Program-made: the position numbers and the translations under genes
Shown: in pieces, positions 1-9,991 of the stretch
How positions within the stretch are numbered: the first letter of the stretch is position 1
How the letters are laid out: each line of letters starts with the position of its first letter
Assembly: GCF_014217335.1 (NCBI RefSeq)
Contig: NZ_CP060092.1
Span: 3,241,501 to 3,305,500, forward strand
Direction: 5' to 3'
DNA length: 64,000 bases
DNA from: Teredinibacter purpureus
Lineage (GTDB): Bacteria > Pseudomonadota > Gammaproteobacteria > Pseudomonadales > Cellvibrionaceae
Notes under the pieces: generated by a model
The model's database searches: none
Told to the model about the DNA's origin: nothing
Seen by the model: the letters and a program-made list of their open reading frames with translations, nothing else

Positions 1-1
1 A

Positions 2-2710
2 CAGCAGTGCGAACTCGGTGCATTAGCATTCTTTCAAACCATTGGCGTGCCTGATGAAGGCCATCGTTGTGCCCAAATTGTATTGAGCCCTGAAGCCTCT
101 TCAGGCGTTCACGAGAAAAACATAAAGGGTGCATTTAAGGTGTCATCGCTTAATGATGAAACACAAAAACACGAAGAGCATGCGTGGGAAATCAACGCCT
201 CTGGTGTTTTCTCCAGCACTATTACCGACACTAGCGTTACCTTGCAAGATGCGTTAGCCGACCTCGATCTGTCACTCGCTATTGAAGAGTGGCCCATGGA
301 GCAAAGTGGTAAGGATTTTTACAGCACCATATGGCAGCGAGGTTATACCCTAGGCAGCGCATTTTGCTGGGTGGGTGATCGTTTTAAGCAGGGCAATTTA
401 ACGTTACATAAAATGGTCTTGCCTGAACTACCTGAAACACTTTCCCCGTATCCTCTCTACCCAGGCCTTATCGATTCGTGTTTCCAAGCGTTTGGTAGTT
501 CAGTTCCGTTAGATGCTGAAGGCGATGATATCTATATCCCCTTCAGCGTGGAGAACCTCAAATTTTTTAAACAGCCGAAAGCCTCTGAAAAACTATGGTG
601 TTTATCTAAACCGCACCACAGTATTGAGGATATACAATCCGGTAAAGCCCGGTATGTGGGTGACCTTGTTTTATTTAACGATAAAGGTAACGTCTTTATG
701 GATGTGCATGGCCTCGAACTCAGAAAGTCGAGCGCCAAATTATTGAAAGCTAGCTTGCCTGGCGCTCAAACAAGAAAACATTTTTACCATAACGCGTGGA
801 GCGCTTCGTCGATATCGCCTTCTGCTACGGTAAGCGAAAAATTAATGGTGATAATTGGCGATACTAATAGCCTAAACCTTATTGAAGGTTTAGGGCACTA
901 TTTTGATGACCGTGATAGGGAATGGGTCAGTGTTGTAGCTGGAGAGTCCCTAACGGAAATTTCGGCCAATCGTTTCGAATTAAATCTAACGCACGAACAC
1001 GAGTACCTCGCGTTATTTAATCTTCTTCAGGAAAAAGGTTTTCCTGACATAGGCGGTATTGTTAGGGTCTTGCCGAATACTGCCGCGCATACCGAGTTTC
1101 CGCAGGCGTTACTACTTGAACACGCCATAGCGAGTAGTGCTTTGGTTAACGCTTGTATTAATGGCCTTGCACAGCCGCCACGTTTATCGTTATTAACGCA
1201 GCGTTTGCATTCCCCTGATGCGGTACAACACGCTCTTTGGTCGCTTTATCGGGTGCTACGTGTTGAACAACCTCAATTACACGGCCGCTGTTTTGAAATA
1301 GTCGAAAACGATACGGATACACTACACCGCGTCGGCGCAGACATTTTAAGCGAGGATAAAGAGACCGAAGTTGCTTACCACGAAGGCGAGCGTTTCGTAC
1401 AACGTTTAAATGAATATCTACCCATTGAAGACATCGATACAGACGAAAAATGTTTTCAAGCGGAGAAAGAGGGCACTTACGTTATTACCGGTGCCTTCGG
1501 TGGTGTGGGGTTTGAAACCGTCCAATGGCTTATCCAGCACGGTGCTCGGCATTTGGCTTTATTCGTACGGCGCACACCTTCCGAGGCACAGCAAGAACGG
1601 CTGAATACACTGCTAGAACAAGGTATTGATATTGTTTGCTATCAGTGTGATCTAGCCGAAGTAACGAACATTAACACCGCTATGGAGCAAGTCTCACAAA
1701 AACAAGGTTCCATCGTTGGTGTCTTCCACCTAGCGGGCGTACTGGACGATAAGTTTATTCAACAGCAAGACCAGCACAGCTACAACAAGGTTTTTTCACC
1801 GAAAGTACAAGCCACCTATAACCTCGATCAAGCGACACGTCACGCACACGTTCAGTATTTTGTATGTTTCTCTTCCATTGCGGCAACATTTGGTACACCA
1901 GGGCAGGGTAACTACGCGGCTGCGAATGCTTACATGGACGCGGTTATGGCCGAACGCAAGGCCGCAGGTTACGGCGGCCTATCCATTAACTGGGGGCCTT
2001 GGGCAGATGTAGGAATGGCTGTTGCGAATCAAGGTGATAGCAAAATGAATGCCGTTGGAATGGAAGCCTTCGACGTGCAGCAAGGGCTCGACGCCATGGG
2101 CGCACTCCTTGTTTTGGCCGACAATAAAGCCGTTAGTAGCGAAGCTGTCGTCACATATGCGCATTTAAACTGGTCGCAATTTTTACAAAATTTCCCCAGT
2201 GCAGATATCAATCCCTTGTTCACAGCATACCAACAACAATTTAGTTCAGATGACGCTGTGCGTGGTAGTTATTTTATTGCATTACAAGAAGCACCTATCG
2301 GCGAACGTCAAACGCTCTTGGCCGAACAAATTAGCGGCATCTTACGCAATATTATGAAATTTTCAGATGACGACGACATCGCCCTAGATCTCGGATTTTT
2401 CGATTCGGGCATGGATTCGTTAATGTCGCTCGAGTTTAGACAAAAGTTAGAGAAAGTATTCGACATAAGTTTACCTCCAACCGTTGCCTTTAATTACCCG
2501 ACAATTGCCGATCTTATTCAATTCTTTATTAGCAGCGCTATCGACTTAGCTTTTGTTGAAGGACCAGACATGGACGTAGCCGTTCAGGTAAACGAAGTAC
2601 AACCGGTTGACGTGCTAGCGGAAACAGAAGACTCGCTCGATGATAGTTTAAGCGAAGATGACTTAGCACGGTTACTGGAAGAGCAATTAGCTGAGATGAC
2701 AGAGGAATAG
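2..2710 (+). CDS. Polyketide synthase, DH-KR-ACP portion (5' end outside window)
   Basis: The frame is open from the first bases of the window, so the protein begins upstream; the GTG at 47 is only the first internal start-like codon. The N-terminal part is the C-terminal half of a dehydratase domain, with the YPGLIDSCFQ segment (about nt 455-490) carrying the Asp expected in the DH active site. A ketoreductase follows: NADPH motif TGAFGGVG near nt 1480, LDD-type motif (GVLDDKF) near 1735, active Ser in FSSIA near 1870 and Tyr in GNYAAAN near 1910. LDD suggests a B-type KR. An ACP comes next, with the phosphopantetheine Ser in DSGMDSLMS near nt 2410, then an acidic tail that could act as a docking segment. 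The next PKS gene starts 3 bases downstream. The upstream KS/AT of this module cannot be seen. Confidence 0.93.
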   Translation, partial: QQCELGALAFFQTIGVPDEGHRCAQIVLSPEASSGVHEKNIKGAFKVSSLNDETQKHEEHAWEINASGVFSSTITDTSVTLQDALADLDLSLAIEEWPMEQSGKDFYSTIWQRGYTLGSAFCWVGDRFKQGNLTLHKMVLPELPETLSPYPLYPGLIDSCFQAFGSSVPLDAEGDDIYIPFSVENLKFFKQPKASEKLWCLSKPHHSIEDIQSGKARYVGDLVLFNDKGNVFMDVHGLELRKSSAKLLKASLPGAQTRKHFYHNAWSASSISPSATVSEKLMVIIGDTNSLNLIEGLGHYFDDRDREWVSVVAGESLTEISANRFELNLTHEHEYLALFNLLQEKGFPDIGGIVRVLPNTAAHTEFPQALLLEHAIASSALVNACINGLAQPPRLSLLTQRLHSPDAVQHALWSLYRVLRVEQPQLHGRCFEIVENDTDTLHRVGADILSEDKETEVAYHEGERFVQRLNEYLPIEDIDTDEKCFQAEKEGTYVITGAFGGVGFETVQWLIQHGARHLALFVRRTPSEAQQERLNTLLEQGIDIVCYQCDLAEVTNINTAMEQVSQKQGSIVGVFHLAGVLDDKFIQQQDQHSYNKVFSPKVQATYNLDQATRHAHVQYFVCFSSIAATFGTPGQGNYAAANAYMDAVMAERKAAGYGGLSINWGPWADVGMAVANQGDSKMNAVGMEAFDVQQGLDAMGALLVLADNKAVSSEAVVTYAHLNWSQFLQNFPSADINPLFTAYQQQFSSDDAVRGSYFIALQEAPIGERQTLLAEQISGILRNIMKFSDDDDIALDLGFFDSGMDSLMSLEFRQKLEKVFDISLPPTVAFNYPTIADLIQFFISSAIDLAFVEGPDMDVAVQVNEVQPVDVLAETEDSLDDSLSEDDLARLLEEQLAEMTEE

Positions 2711-2713
2711 TTA

Positions 2714-5700
2714 ATGAGTAACGCAGCCAAAATGGATAATCGCGCAATACTTGCAAAAGCTTTGCAGGAGCTCAAAAAATCCCAAGCAAAAATAAAGACA
2801 CTGGAGGAACAGCTAAAGTCTCCTCACGCGCCGAAACAAGACCCTATCGCCGTAGTCGGTATGGGCTGCCGGTTTCCCGGTGGGGCAGACACGCCAGAAA
2901 AACTCTGGAAACTATTGGCCGAGGGTAAAAACCTCGTTTCGGATGTGCCGTCTGATCGTTGGGATATCGAACAATACTATAATGCCGAGCCAGGGAAAGC
3001 AGGGATGATGTATACCCGCAAAGGCTATTTCCTCGACGATGTTCGCCACTTCGACCGCGACTTTTTTAATATACCGCCAGCAGAAGCAAAAGCCATGGAT
3101 CCACAACATCGCATTATGATGGAGTGTACGTGGGAAGCGTTAGAGCATGCTGGCTATAACCCCATTAGCTTACGAGGCAGTAAAACAGGCGTATTCGTGG
3201 GTTCTATGAACGCGGACTACTCTCAATACGGCATTCGTGCACTTAACCAATCCAGTATGTACACCGCCATTACCAACGGAAACGGCATTGGTGCAGGGCG
3301 TCTAGCGCATAACTTCGGTTTCCAAGGCCCTGCGATGGCTACCGATACACTCTGCTCTTCGTCCCTTGTCAGCGTACATTTAGCGATACGTAGCTTACAA
3401 AACCACGAGTGCGAACTCGCGCTGGCCGGTGGTGTGAACCTCATGTTAACGCCCAGCATGTTTATCGTAACTTGCGCCTCCAATATGCTCGCAGCCGATG
3501 GGCTTTGTAAGACGTTTGATAACGCCGCTGACGGTTATGCTCGTGGCGAAGCCTGCGGCATGATAGTACTAAAACGCCTTAGTGATGCAGAACGCGATAA
3601 CGATAATGTTCTCGCGGTTATCAGCGGTAGCGCCATCAACCAGGATGGCCCTAGTAGCGCACTACCAGTACCTAATGGGTTAGCGCAGGAAGAGGTTATT
3701 CGTTCTGCGTTAAAAGATAGCAATATAGAAGCCAGCGCAGTTAGCTATATCGAAGCCCATGGCACAGGCACCTCGTTAGGTGATCCACTAGAGATTGAAA
3801 CGCTATCACGTGTATTTAAACCTTCAGGGCAAGAAACACAATCGCCCCTGCTAGTTGGTTCGATCAAAACGAATTTCGGGCATACAGAAGGCGCAGCAGG
3901 TATCGCCGGCTTACTGAAAGTTATCCTGTCGATGCAAGCCAATACATTACCGCCCCATATAAATGTACAAAAATTAAGTGAACATATTGATTGGGACAAT
4001 ACCGGCGTTAAGGTTTGTACTCAGTCTCAAGATTGGACGCCCGTTGATACACCGCTTTATGCAGGTGTCAGCGCATTTGGTATAGGCGGCACCAATGCTC
4101 ATATTATTGTTCAATCAGCGTCAGCCACTGACAAGCCAACGGCCCCGGCACCACTGAACAGTAGCGTACTAACCTTATCAGCGAAATCGCAAAAATCCTT
4201 AATAGCGCTTACTAAAAAATACGCGCGTTACCTCGATACAACACCCGATACGTACGATCGAATTTGTTATACCAGCAATGTCAGCCGCTCGGCATTCAAT
4301 CATCGTATAAGTATTTGTGCGCACAACAAAGAAGATTTAGTTGAATCACTTAAAACCTTATCTCTTAGTGAAAAGTGGGCTACCTCACCCGCAAATAAAG
4401 ACAAAAATTCTTTTATTTTAAATGCTAACCTAAACATTACGCACATTAAACAAGTCGTGAACAGCCTTAAAAACAAACCTGTTTTTAAGGCTGTTGTTGG
4501 ACGGTATGAACCGATTTTTAGCGCCCATTGCGGTAGGGATTTATGGCCATTACTTGTAGGCGAAGAAGGACTCAATACTGATAAAAAATGCCAGCGCGCG
4601 CTTTCCGTTATAGTGGAATTAATATTCGTAGAAACAATGGTTGCGTTTGGATTTACGCCATCTGTAATCACTGGAGTGGGGCTAGGTGAATATAGTGCCG
4701 CCTGTTTTGCAGGAGTACTATCGGTTGCAGAGCTGTTAGACATTGTTAGTGCCGTGAACGAGACCTGCTCTCAATACCGGCAAGAAAACAAGGTTAAACT
4801 ATTGGAGCTGAAGTGTGAGTTACGCTCAGCAAAGTCATTCCTTCGCTCGGTAAGTTTTCCACAAGACGCCATTAGCATCGCTGCACTGAACGCTTCTGAC
4901 AGCACCTATATCGTAGGCTCCGAAGCAGCTATTAACCTCGCGTGTGAAGCATTAACGGATGGTAGTATCGCGTACAAGATGCTAGGCGCAGCGAGTGTCG
5001 ACCAGTGCATGCCCCTAATAAAGGATACGGGTTTCTTAGCCGATAAATTAAGTGCAATAACCTTAGGTAAGCCAAAAAATAAAGTTGTTTCGGCTACTAC
5101 GGGGCAATTGGTACAGGCAGAACTCATTACTCAGGAATACTGGCTACGTCAGTTCAATAAGCCCGTTAAGCTAAAAGCCATTACTGAAACACTGGCTTCA
5201 CTCAATATCCACACTATTATCCAAACAGGTAATAGCGGCAAAGGTGAGCGTAGTTTAGCGAGCTTTATGACAGCAACAAACAGAAGCCGAGGTAGGGATG
5301 GCTTTACGCTGTACTTTTCTCACGAGGCAGAAGAGGCAACGAATCATAATACATTAAACACCTTTATCGCCGCAGCGTGGCAAGCTGGCCTAACCATAGA
5401 CTGGAAAAACTATCACCAAGGTGTCGAACATCAACCGTGCAGGCTGCCTAGCTATGCTTTTCAAAAAGCCCCCTGTTGGCTTGACTTTGCAGAAGCGGTT
5501 TTTGATACCTCACGTGATACGTTAATGCAGGGAAATGAACTGCCTACGGAAAAAACAACGTTTATAGAATCCTCGACTGATATTGGTGAACAGGTTCGCT
5601 CTTTAGTCGCAACGGTTAAAGGCCTCGAACTCGAAGATGTATTACCTGAACACAATTTCCAAGAACATCTCGGTTATGATTCCATGACTATCATGGAACT

Positions 5701-5854
5701 CAAGACGCTATTAGAGAAAAACATCCATTCGGCGAAGAATATCGAACTAAAAGATATGATGATGGTGCAAACGGTAGCCCAGCTCATCGAATTTGTTAAA
5801 AAAAATCAATCCGAATCGATCAATAAAAAACAAGAGATCGAAGTAGAAGACTAA
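2714..5854 (+). CDS. Polyketide synthase, KS-(degenerate AT)-ACP, terminal module
   Basis: This is a 1046-residue type I PKS. Residues 8-35 form a short coiled-coil docking segment (QELKKSQAKIKTLEEQ). The KS is intact: DTLCSSSLVS near residue 212 carries the Cys, and EAHGTGT and NFGHTEG carry the two His. The following AT-like region (about 560-850) is degenerate. Where a GHSxGE nucleophile elbow is expected it reads GVGLGEYSA (nt 4672-4698), so the catalytic Ser is Gly. The usual HAFHS-type His segment is replaced by SVDQCMPL (near nt 5000). A C-terminal ACP has its Ser in GYDSMT (near nt 5680). There is no thioesterase or reductase domain, so release must occur in trans, consistent with the tetronate genes downstream. 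Extender loading must come from another AT. Confidence 0.95.
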   Translation: MSNAAKMDNRAILAKALQELKKSQAKIKTLEEQLKSPHAPKQDPIAVVGMGCRFPGGADTPEKLWKLLAEGKNLVSDVPSDRWDIEQYYNAEPGKAGMMYTRKGYFLDDVRHFDRDFFNIPPAEAKAMDPQHRIMMECTWEALEHAGYNPISLRGSKTGVFVGSMNADYSQYGIRALNQSSMYTAITNGNGIGAGRLAHNFGFQGPAMATDTLCSSSLVSVHLAIRSLQNHECELALAGGVNLMLTPSMFIVTCASNMLAADGLCKTFDNAADGYARGEACGMIVLKRLSDAERDNDNVLAVISGSAINQDGPSSALPVPNGLAQEEVIRSALKDSNIEASAVSYIEAHGTGTSLGDPLEIETLSRVFKPSGQETQSPLLVGSIKTNFGHTEGAAGIAGLLKVILSMQANTLPPHINVQKLSEHIDWDNTGVKVCTQSQDWTPVDTPLYAGVSAFGIGGTNAHIIVQSASATDKPTAPAPLNSSVLTLSAKSQKSLIALTKKYARYLDTTPDTYDRICYTSNVSRSAFNHRISICAHNKEDLVESLKTLSLSEKWATSPANKDKNSFILNANLNITHIKQVVNSLKNKPVFKAVVGRYEPIFSAHCGRDLWPLLVGEEGLNTDKKCQRALSVIVELIFVETMVAFGFTPSVITGVGLGEYSAACFAGVLSVAELLDIVSAVNETCSQYRQENKVKLLELKCELRSAKSFLRSVSFPQDAISIAALNASDSTYIVGSEAAINLACEALTDGSIAYKMLGAASVDQCMPLIKDTGFLADKLSAITLGKPKNKVVSATTGQLVQAELITQEYWLRQFNKPVKLKAITETLASLNIHTIIQTGNSGKGERSLASFMTATNRSRGRDGFTLYFSHEAEEATNHNTLNTFIAAAWQAGLTIDWKNYHQGVEHQPCRLPSYAFQKAPCWLDFAEAVFDTSRDTLMQGNELPTEKTTFIESSTDIGEQVRSLVATVKGLELEDVLPEHNFQEHLGYDSMTIMELKTLLEKNIHSAKNIELKDMMMVQTVAQLIEFVKKNQSESINKKQEIEVED

Positions 5855-5893
5855 CGACGAACAAAAACTGAGAATCAAACTGGACAACATTTT

Positions 5894-6910
5894 ATGCAAA
5901 GCGTAACCATCATTGGTGTAGGGACTCATCTACCCGGAAAGCCCATCGATAACAAAAAAATTCAAGAAAAGTTTAATGTTAATGCCGAATGGATTGATCT
6001 CGTTATTGGAAACGAAACACGTCATTTGGTCATGGATCTAGATACAGGCGAAGTCAACAGCACTCTCGCCGATATATGCGCCCTCGCTAGCGCTCAGGCG
6101 CTGGATAAAGCACAAATAGACCCAGAAGAAATTGACTTTGTCGTGATGGGAACCGCAACGCCCGACCACTTAATGCCCGCTACGGTAAATTTTGTCTGTG
6201 AAAAACTCGGGATTAACAATGTTCCCACCTACCAGTTGCAATCAGGTTGTGCCGGTGCAATGCAAGCTCTTGATATAGGCACTGTCTTATTGCGGAGTGG
6301 GCAATATACAACAGGTCTCATTATTGGTGGTGATGTTTGCGCAAAGTATATTGACTTAAGCCAAGATTTTAGCGGTTTATCATCGTCCGAATTAATTAAC
6401 TACGCACTTTTTGGCGATGGTGCGGGGGCAGCGGTACTCACCAATGAAGACAGTGAAGGGATGGAAATACTCCATACATTGAATCGCTGTGAAGGCTTGA
6501 ACCGTGAACCCGGGCAGGAACTTAACTGGTTAGGTTCAGCGGCTATTAAATATGATGACGTACAACCACTGCGTGAAGAGTATAAAGCGATTGAAACGGA
6601 AGTGCCGCGTATGGCTCGGGAAACTACCACCGAGCTATTAGCCAAAGCGGGCTGGGACGAAAATAATGTCGACTATTTTATGACCCCTCAGCTAGCGGGA
6701 TTAATGACAGATAAAATTATTGATTACATGGCGTTACCCCATGAAAAATCCGTTAATTGTGTTGCGGTCAGCGGTAATAACGGTAATGCATTACCTTTTC
6801 TACAACTAAAAATGCTGTCCGAAAAACTGCAAAAGGGGCAAACCGCAATTGGCGTAGCCATTGAATCATCTAAGTGGATTAAGGGCGGAATAGTGCTGCA
6901 AGGCGTATAG
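5894..6910 (+). CDS. KASIII (FabH)-like enzyme, probable tetronate-forming
   Basis: The 338-residue protein has a FabH-type thiolase fold. The nucleophile Cys sits in QSGCAGAM (about residue 118) and the Asn in SGNNGNA (about residue 293). The region aligned with the usual PHQAN His motif reads TPQLAGL, so the canonical His seems absent. Such atypical KASIII-like proteins (RkD/Agg1 type) are thought to join the PKS-bound beta-ketoacyl chain to glyceryl-ACP and close the tetronate ring. Its position between the last PKS and the FkbH gene supports that role over fatty acid initiation. It starts 40 bases after the PKS stop. Confidence 0.88.
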   Translation: MQSVTIIGVGTHLPGKPIDNKKIQEKFNVNAEWIDLVIGNETRHLVMDLDTGEVNSTLADICALASAQALDKAQIDPEEIDFVVMGTATPDHLMPATVNFVCEKLGINNVPTYQLQSGCAGAMQALDIGTVLLRSGQYTTGLIIGGDVCAKYIDLSQDFSGLSSSELINYALFGDGAGAAVLTNEDSEGMEILHTLNRCEGLNREPGQELNWLGSAAIKYDDVQPLREEYKAIETEVPRMARETTTELLAKAGWDENNVDYFMTPQLAGLMTDKIIDYMALPHEKSVNCVAVSGNNGNALPFLQLKMLSEKLQKGQTAIGVAIESSKWIKGGIVLQGV

Positions 6911-6944
6911 CCAACAAACAACGCCGTAAGGCAGCCTATACGCC
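6902..6944 (+). terminator. Hairpin over the stop codon of the KASIII-like gene
   Basis: A perfect 9-bp inverted repeat (GGCGTATAG at 6902-6910, CTATACGCC at 6936-6944) starts within the last codons of the KASIII-like gene. No T-run follows, so it may be an RNA processing or stability element rather than a strong terminator. It sits in the only gap over 100 bases between the tetronate genes. Confidence 0.45.
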
Positions 6945-7033
6945 GACGTACAATTTCTCTGCCCGTTAACAGGGTGGTTGATTTGGGTTTTTCAATAGCA
7001 ATACAGTGACCAAAAGATATAAGTGGGGCCGAA

Positions 7034-8956
7034 ATGGGTGAGCGAGATATTATCCGCCAAGTAAAATCGTTAAGACAGAATATTGCAGAAAGTGGTGCAA
7101 GCGCTCAGCTCGCCACACTGTTATCTCAACTGCATGACATTCATTCCAAATCTAAGGCGGGCTACCTGCTAAGAAAAGTCACGTTTGAGGAACTCAATCA
7201 ATCTAAAACGTCGAACATTAAGCCCATTAAAATTGCGGTTATCAGTAATTTCGTCTGTGACGAGATCACTAATTATATTCGTACCGCTTGTTTAACTGAT
7301 TCCATCTTTGCGGATATTTATTGCGCCGATTTCAATCAATACATGTGGCAACTACTTGACGACGACAGCGAGCTCTACCAATTTTCACCAGATATTACAC
7401 TGTGCCTGCTAGATGAACATATATTCCTCGATAATATGCCTGCCGATTGGTTGCTGGAAGATTATCTAAACAGTATGGACTCTGTCTTAGAGAACATCAC
7501 ACAAGCGTTTAATCGTTACTTCCACAATAGCGATAAGCTACTGGTTACCAATACCGTTGTGCTAGGACAAGAGCAGCATCAGCTACTTATCGACTACCGT
7601 TCAAAAATGACGCTAAGCCAAAAGTTTCGTCAGTTTAATACGGCAATAAATGAAGCCTTTTTTGAGCAAAGCGCCGGCATAGTCATTGATACCGATATTT
7701 TACTGCAACAGCAAAACGTAGAGCTTAAGCGCTTGAATTTGTCAGGATTTGCCAAAATGCATTTTAGCGAAGAATTGCTGGATCAGTTTGCCAATGAATG
7801 TAAAAAAGTAGCGCAAACGCTTCTTGGTAACACCAAAAAATGTCTTGTCCTCGATTGCGATAACACGCTTTGGGGAGGCGTTGTTGGCGACGATGGTATA
7901 GCAGGCATTACGCTGGGAAGCAGTGCAGAAGGCGAACTGTACGCACGTTTCCAAGCAGCAGCGAGACAACTGGGTAAGCAAGGTATAATTTTAGCCCTTA
8001 ATAGTAAAAATAATCGGGACAATACTGATCAAGTTTTTAGCCAACACCCAGATGCAATACTGAAAACAAAGGATTTTTCTTTCCAATGCGTTAACTGGGA
8101 CCCCAAACACGAGAATCTAAAAACCATTGCACAACATCTCAATATCAGCTGTGAGCATATAGTTTTTGTGGATGATAGCGATTTTGAATGCGATATGGTT
8201 AGAGAGTTATTGCCAGAAGTTGCCGTGGTAAAACTTTCCGGTAATCCAGAAGAACATCTTTTACAGCTCACCTCGCCAGGATTTTTTAATTCCCGGGTGC
8301 TAACCGCTGAAGATTACACTCGTAGTGAAAAGTATAGAGCCGAATCAGAACGTAAAGTAGAGAAAAATAAACACACCGACATTAGTGGTTACCTTCACAG
8401 CCTAAATATCGCCGTCGATGTTTCGTTTGCTGATGAATTCACGCTACCACGCGTAGCACAAATAACCCAAAGAACAAATCAATTCAATCTCACTACAGAA
8501 AGACTAAGCGAGCAAGATGTACAGCGGCTTTATCTCGACGACTATTGCCACATTCTTACCGTTTGTGTAGACGATAAATTTGGTAGTAGCGGAATTGTCG
8601 GTTGTGCAATCATAGATGAAAAACCAGATGGAAGCTTTCATATACGTAATTTACTATTGAGTTGTCGGGTGTTTTCTCGTGGAATCGAAACAGCAATAGT
8701 TGGGTATATCATTCGCTTCGCACGCGAGAAATTTGCAAGCACGGTATACGGTTATTTTTCTGAAACAACCAAAAACCAAAAATTTTCAGGTTTCTATCGT
8801 GAAAATGGTTTTGTCGCCGACGGCCATGTCAACGGCGAAACGGAGCTTAATCGTTACAAGCTGAGCGAGCTGGACTTTCAGTCGCTATTCGCAAAAATCC
8901 CTTGGGTCACACTTAAAACACACACGGATAACGCCGTAAGCACAATGGAGCAATAA
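7034..8956 (+). CDS. FkbH-like glyceryl transferase/phosphatase
   Basis: This is a 640-residue protein of the FkbH family. The HAD phosphatase motif LDCDNTLWGG (DxDxT) lies near residue 273. An N-terminal SGNH-like region of about 260 residues precedes it, and the C-terminal 150 residues look like a GNAT-type fold (FRENGF-like strand near the end). Family members take 1,3-bisphosphoglycerate, remove a phosphate and load the glyceryl group onto an ACP as a three-carbon unit. The stand-alone ACP gene follows after 3 bases, the normal arrangement. In tetronate pathways this unit supplies C4, C5 and the hydroxymethyl carbon of the ring. The start at 7034 has a GTGGGG-like ribosome site. Confidence 0.92.
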   Translation: MGERDIIRQVKSLRQNIAESGASAQLATLLSQLHDIHSKSKAGYLLRKVTFEELNQSKTSNIKPIKIAVISNFVCDEITNYIRTACLTDSIFADIYCADFNQYMWQLLDDDSELYQFSPDITLCLLDEHIFLDNMPADWLLEDYLNSMDSVLENITQAFNRYFHNSDKLLVTNTVVLGQEQHQLLIDYRSKMTLSQKFRQFNTAINEAFFEQSAGIVIDTDILLQQQNVELKRLNLSGFAKMHFSEELLDQFANECKKVAQTLLGNTKKCLVLDCDNTLWGGVVGDDGIAGITLGSSAEGELYARFQAAARQLGKQGIILALNSKNNRDNTDQVFSQHPDAILKTKDFSFQCVNWDPKHENLKTIAQHLNISCEHIVFVDDSDFECDMVRELLPEVAVVKLSGNPEEHLLQLTSPGFFNSRVLTAEDYTRSEKYRAESERKVEKNKHTDISGYLHSLNIAVDVSFADEFTLPRVAQITQRTNQFNLTTERLSEQDVQRLYLDDYCHILTVCVDDKFGSSGIVGCAIIDEKPDGSFHIRNLLLSCRVFSRGIETAIVGYIIRFAREKFASTVYGYFSETTKNQKFSGFYRENGFVADGHVNGETELNRYKLSELDFQSLFAKIPWVTLKTHTDNAVSTMEQ

Positions 8957-8959
8957 GCA

Positions 8960-9184
8960 ATGATTGAATTAGATGAAGTTGTCGAATTGATACAAATGAT
9001 TGTCGATAGTGAAGCAGACATTACCGAAGCGATGGGGGTAGATTCAATTCCAGGTTGGGATTCCGTCAACGCCCTGCGTTTATTTTCTCAGCTTGAAAAA
9101 GAAACAGGCCAAAAACTGTCGATGAAACTATTTTTGGAGACACGTACCGTTGCAGATATTGTTAATTTTATTCAGGCGGGCTAG
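8960..9184 (+). CDS. Stand-alone acyl carrier protein (glyceryl-ACP)
   Basis: This 74-residue acyl carrier protein has its phosphopantetheine Ser in PGWDSVNALR (about residue 35). It lies 3 bases after the FkbH-like gene and 6 bases before the E2-like gene, so translation is probably coupled. The expected role is to carry the glyceryl unit made by the FkbH-like enzyme to the KASIII-like condensing enzyme. Confidence 0.93.
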   Translation: MIELDEVVELIQMIVDSEADITEAMGVDSIPGWDSVNALRLFSQLEKETGQKLSMKLFLETRTVADIVNFIQAG

Positions 9185-9190
9185 TAGGAC

Positions 9191-9958
9191 ATGGTAGATA
9201 TTAACGATTTCCCGCAGCAACGTCGTCACACGTATTACTTCCTCAAAGATGCAAGTAATACTGCGCCCGTATTGTTAACCACTAAAGTTGATATGAGTGC
9301 GATGGAGAAAAGTAGAGCGTCACTCAAAACCGAAGGTGTAAATGTCAGTTACATTGCATTCTTAATTAAAGCGATTTCCGTGGTGATAAAACAATACCCG
9401 CAAGCAAATGCCAGCATGCTTGACGGATGGCGACCTAAAATAGCACGTTATGAACGGGTAATTGCAAAGTTTACGCTAGATAAGCATGACGCAGGAGAAC
9501 GGTTGGTAGCATCTGCCGTAATCGAAGACAGTGACTTACTCGGTGAATACGATATTCAGCGAGAAATTGAGCGGTTTAAAAACGCAGACTACAGCGATGC
9601 CGATGAATACAATAATCTACGTAGGCTCAATAGTTTAAAGAAACAGGTAGGGCAATGGTTATATCGAAAACTCATGTCTAACCCGAACAAGCGCCACGCT
9701 ATACAAGGTTCTTTTACCATTACATCCCTTGGCCACCGGCCCGTGGATGTGTTTTGCCCAATTAGTAGCAACTGCATAGCGTTTGGGGTAGGGGCCATTC
9801 AAGATAGCGCAGTCGTTATGGGTGGCGAGATAACTGTACGTCCGATGTTGCCATTAAGTATGGTGTTTGATCATCGCGTTATCGATGGCGCTATGGCCGC
9901 CGACATTCTGCATGATATTAAAAACGTCATTGAACAGTATCAATTTCCATTAAAATAA
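9191..9958 (+). CDS. 2-oxoacid dehydrogenase E2-type acyltransferase (tetronate acetylation)
   Basis: The 255-residue protein consists only of the catalytic domain of dihydrolipoamide acyltransferases, with the signature DHRVIDG (HxxxDG) near residue 226. It has no lipoyl or peripheral-subunit-binding domain, so it is not part of a dehydrogenase complex. Short E2-like proteins of this kind (Agg4 type) acetylate the primary hydroxyl of the tetronate intermediate. The downstream alpha/beta hydrolase (Agg5 type) would then eliminate acetate to give an exocyclic methylene. Context with FkbH, ACP and hydrolase strongly supports this reading. Confidence 0.88.
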   Translation: MVDINDFPQQRRHTYYFLKDASNTAPVLLTTKVDMSAMEKSRASLKTEGVNVSYIAFLIKAISVVIKQYPQANASMLDGWRPKIARYERVIAKFTLDKHDAGERLVASAVIEDSDLLGEYDIQREIERFKNADYSDADEYNNLRRLNSLKKQVGQWLYRKLMSNPNKRHAIQGSFTITSLGHRPVDVFCPISSNCIAFGVGAIQDSAVVMGGEITVRPMLPLSMVFDHRVIDGAMAADILHDIKNVIEQYQFPLK

Positions 9959-9991
9959 TAAAACTTTAGACACAATACGGGGTTGCCTAAT

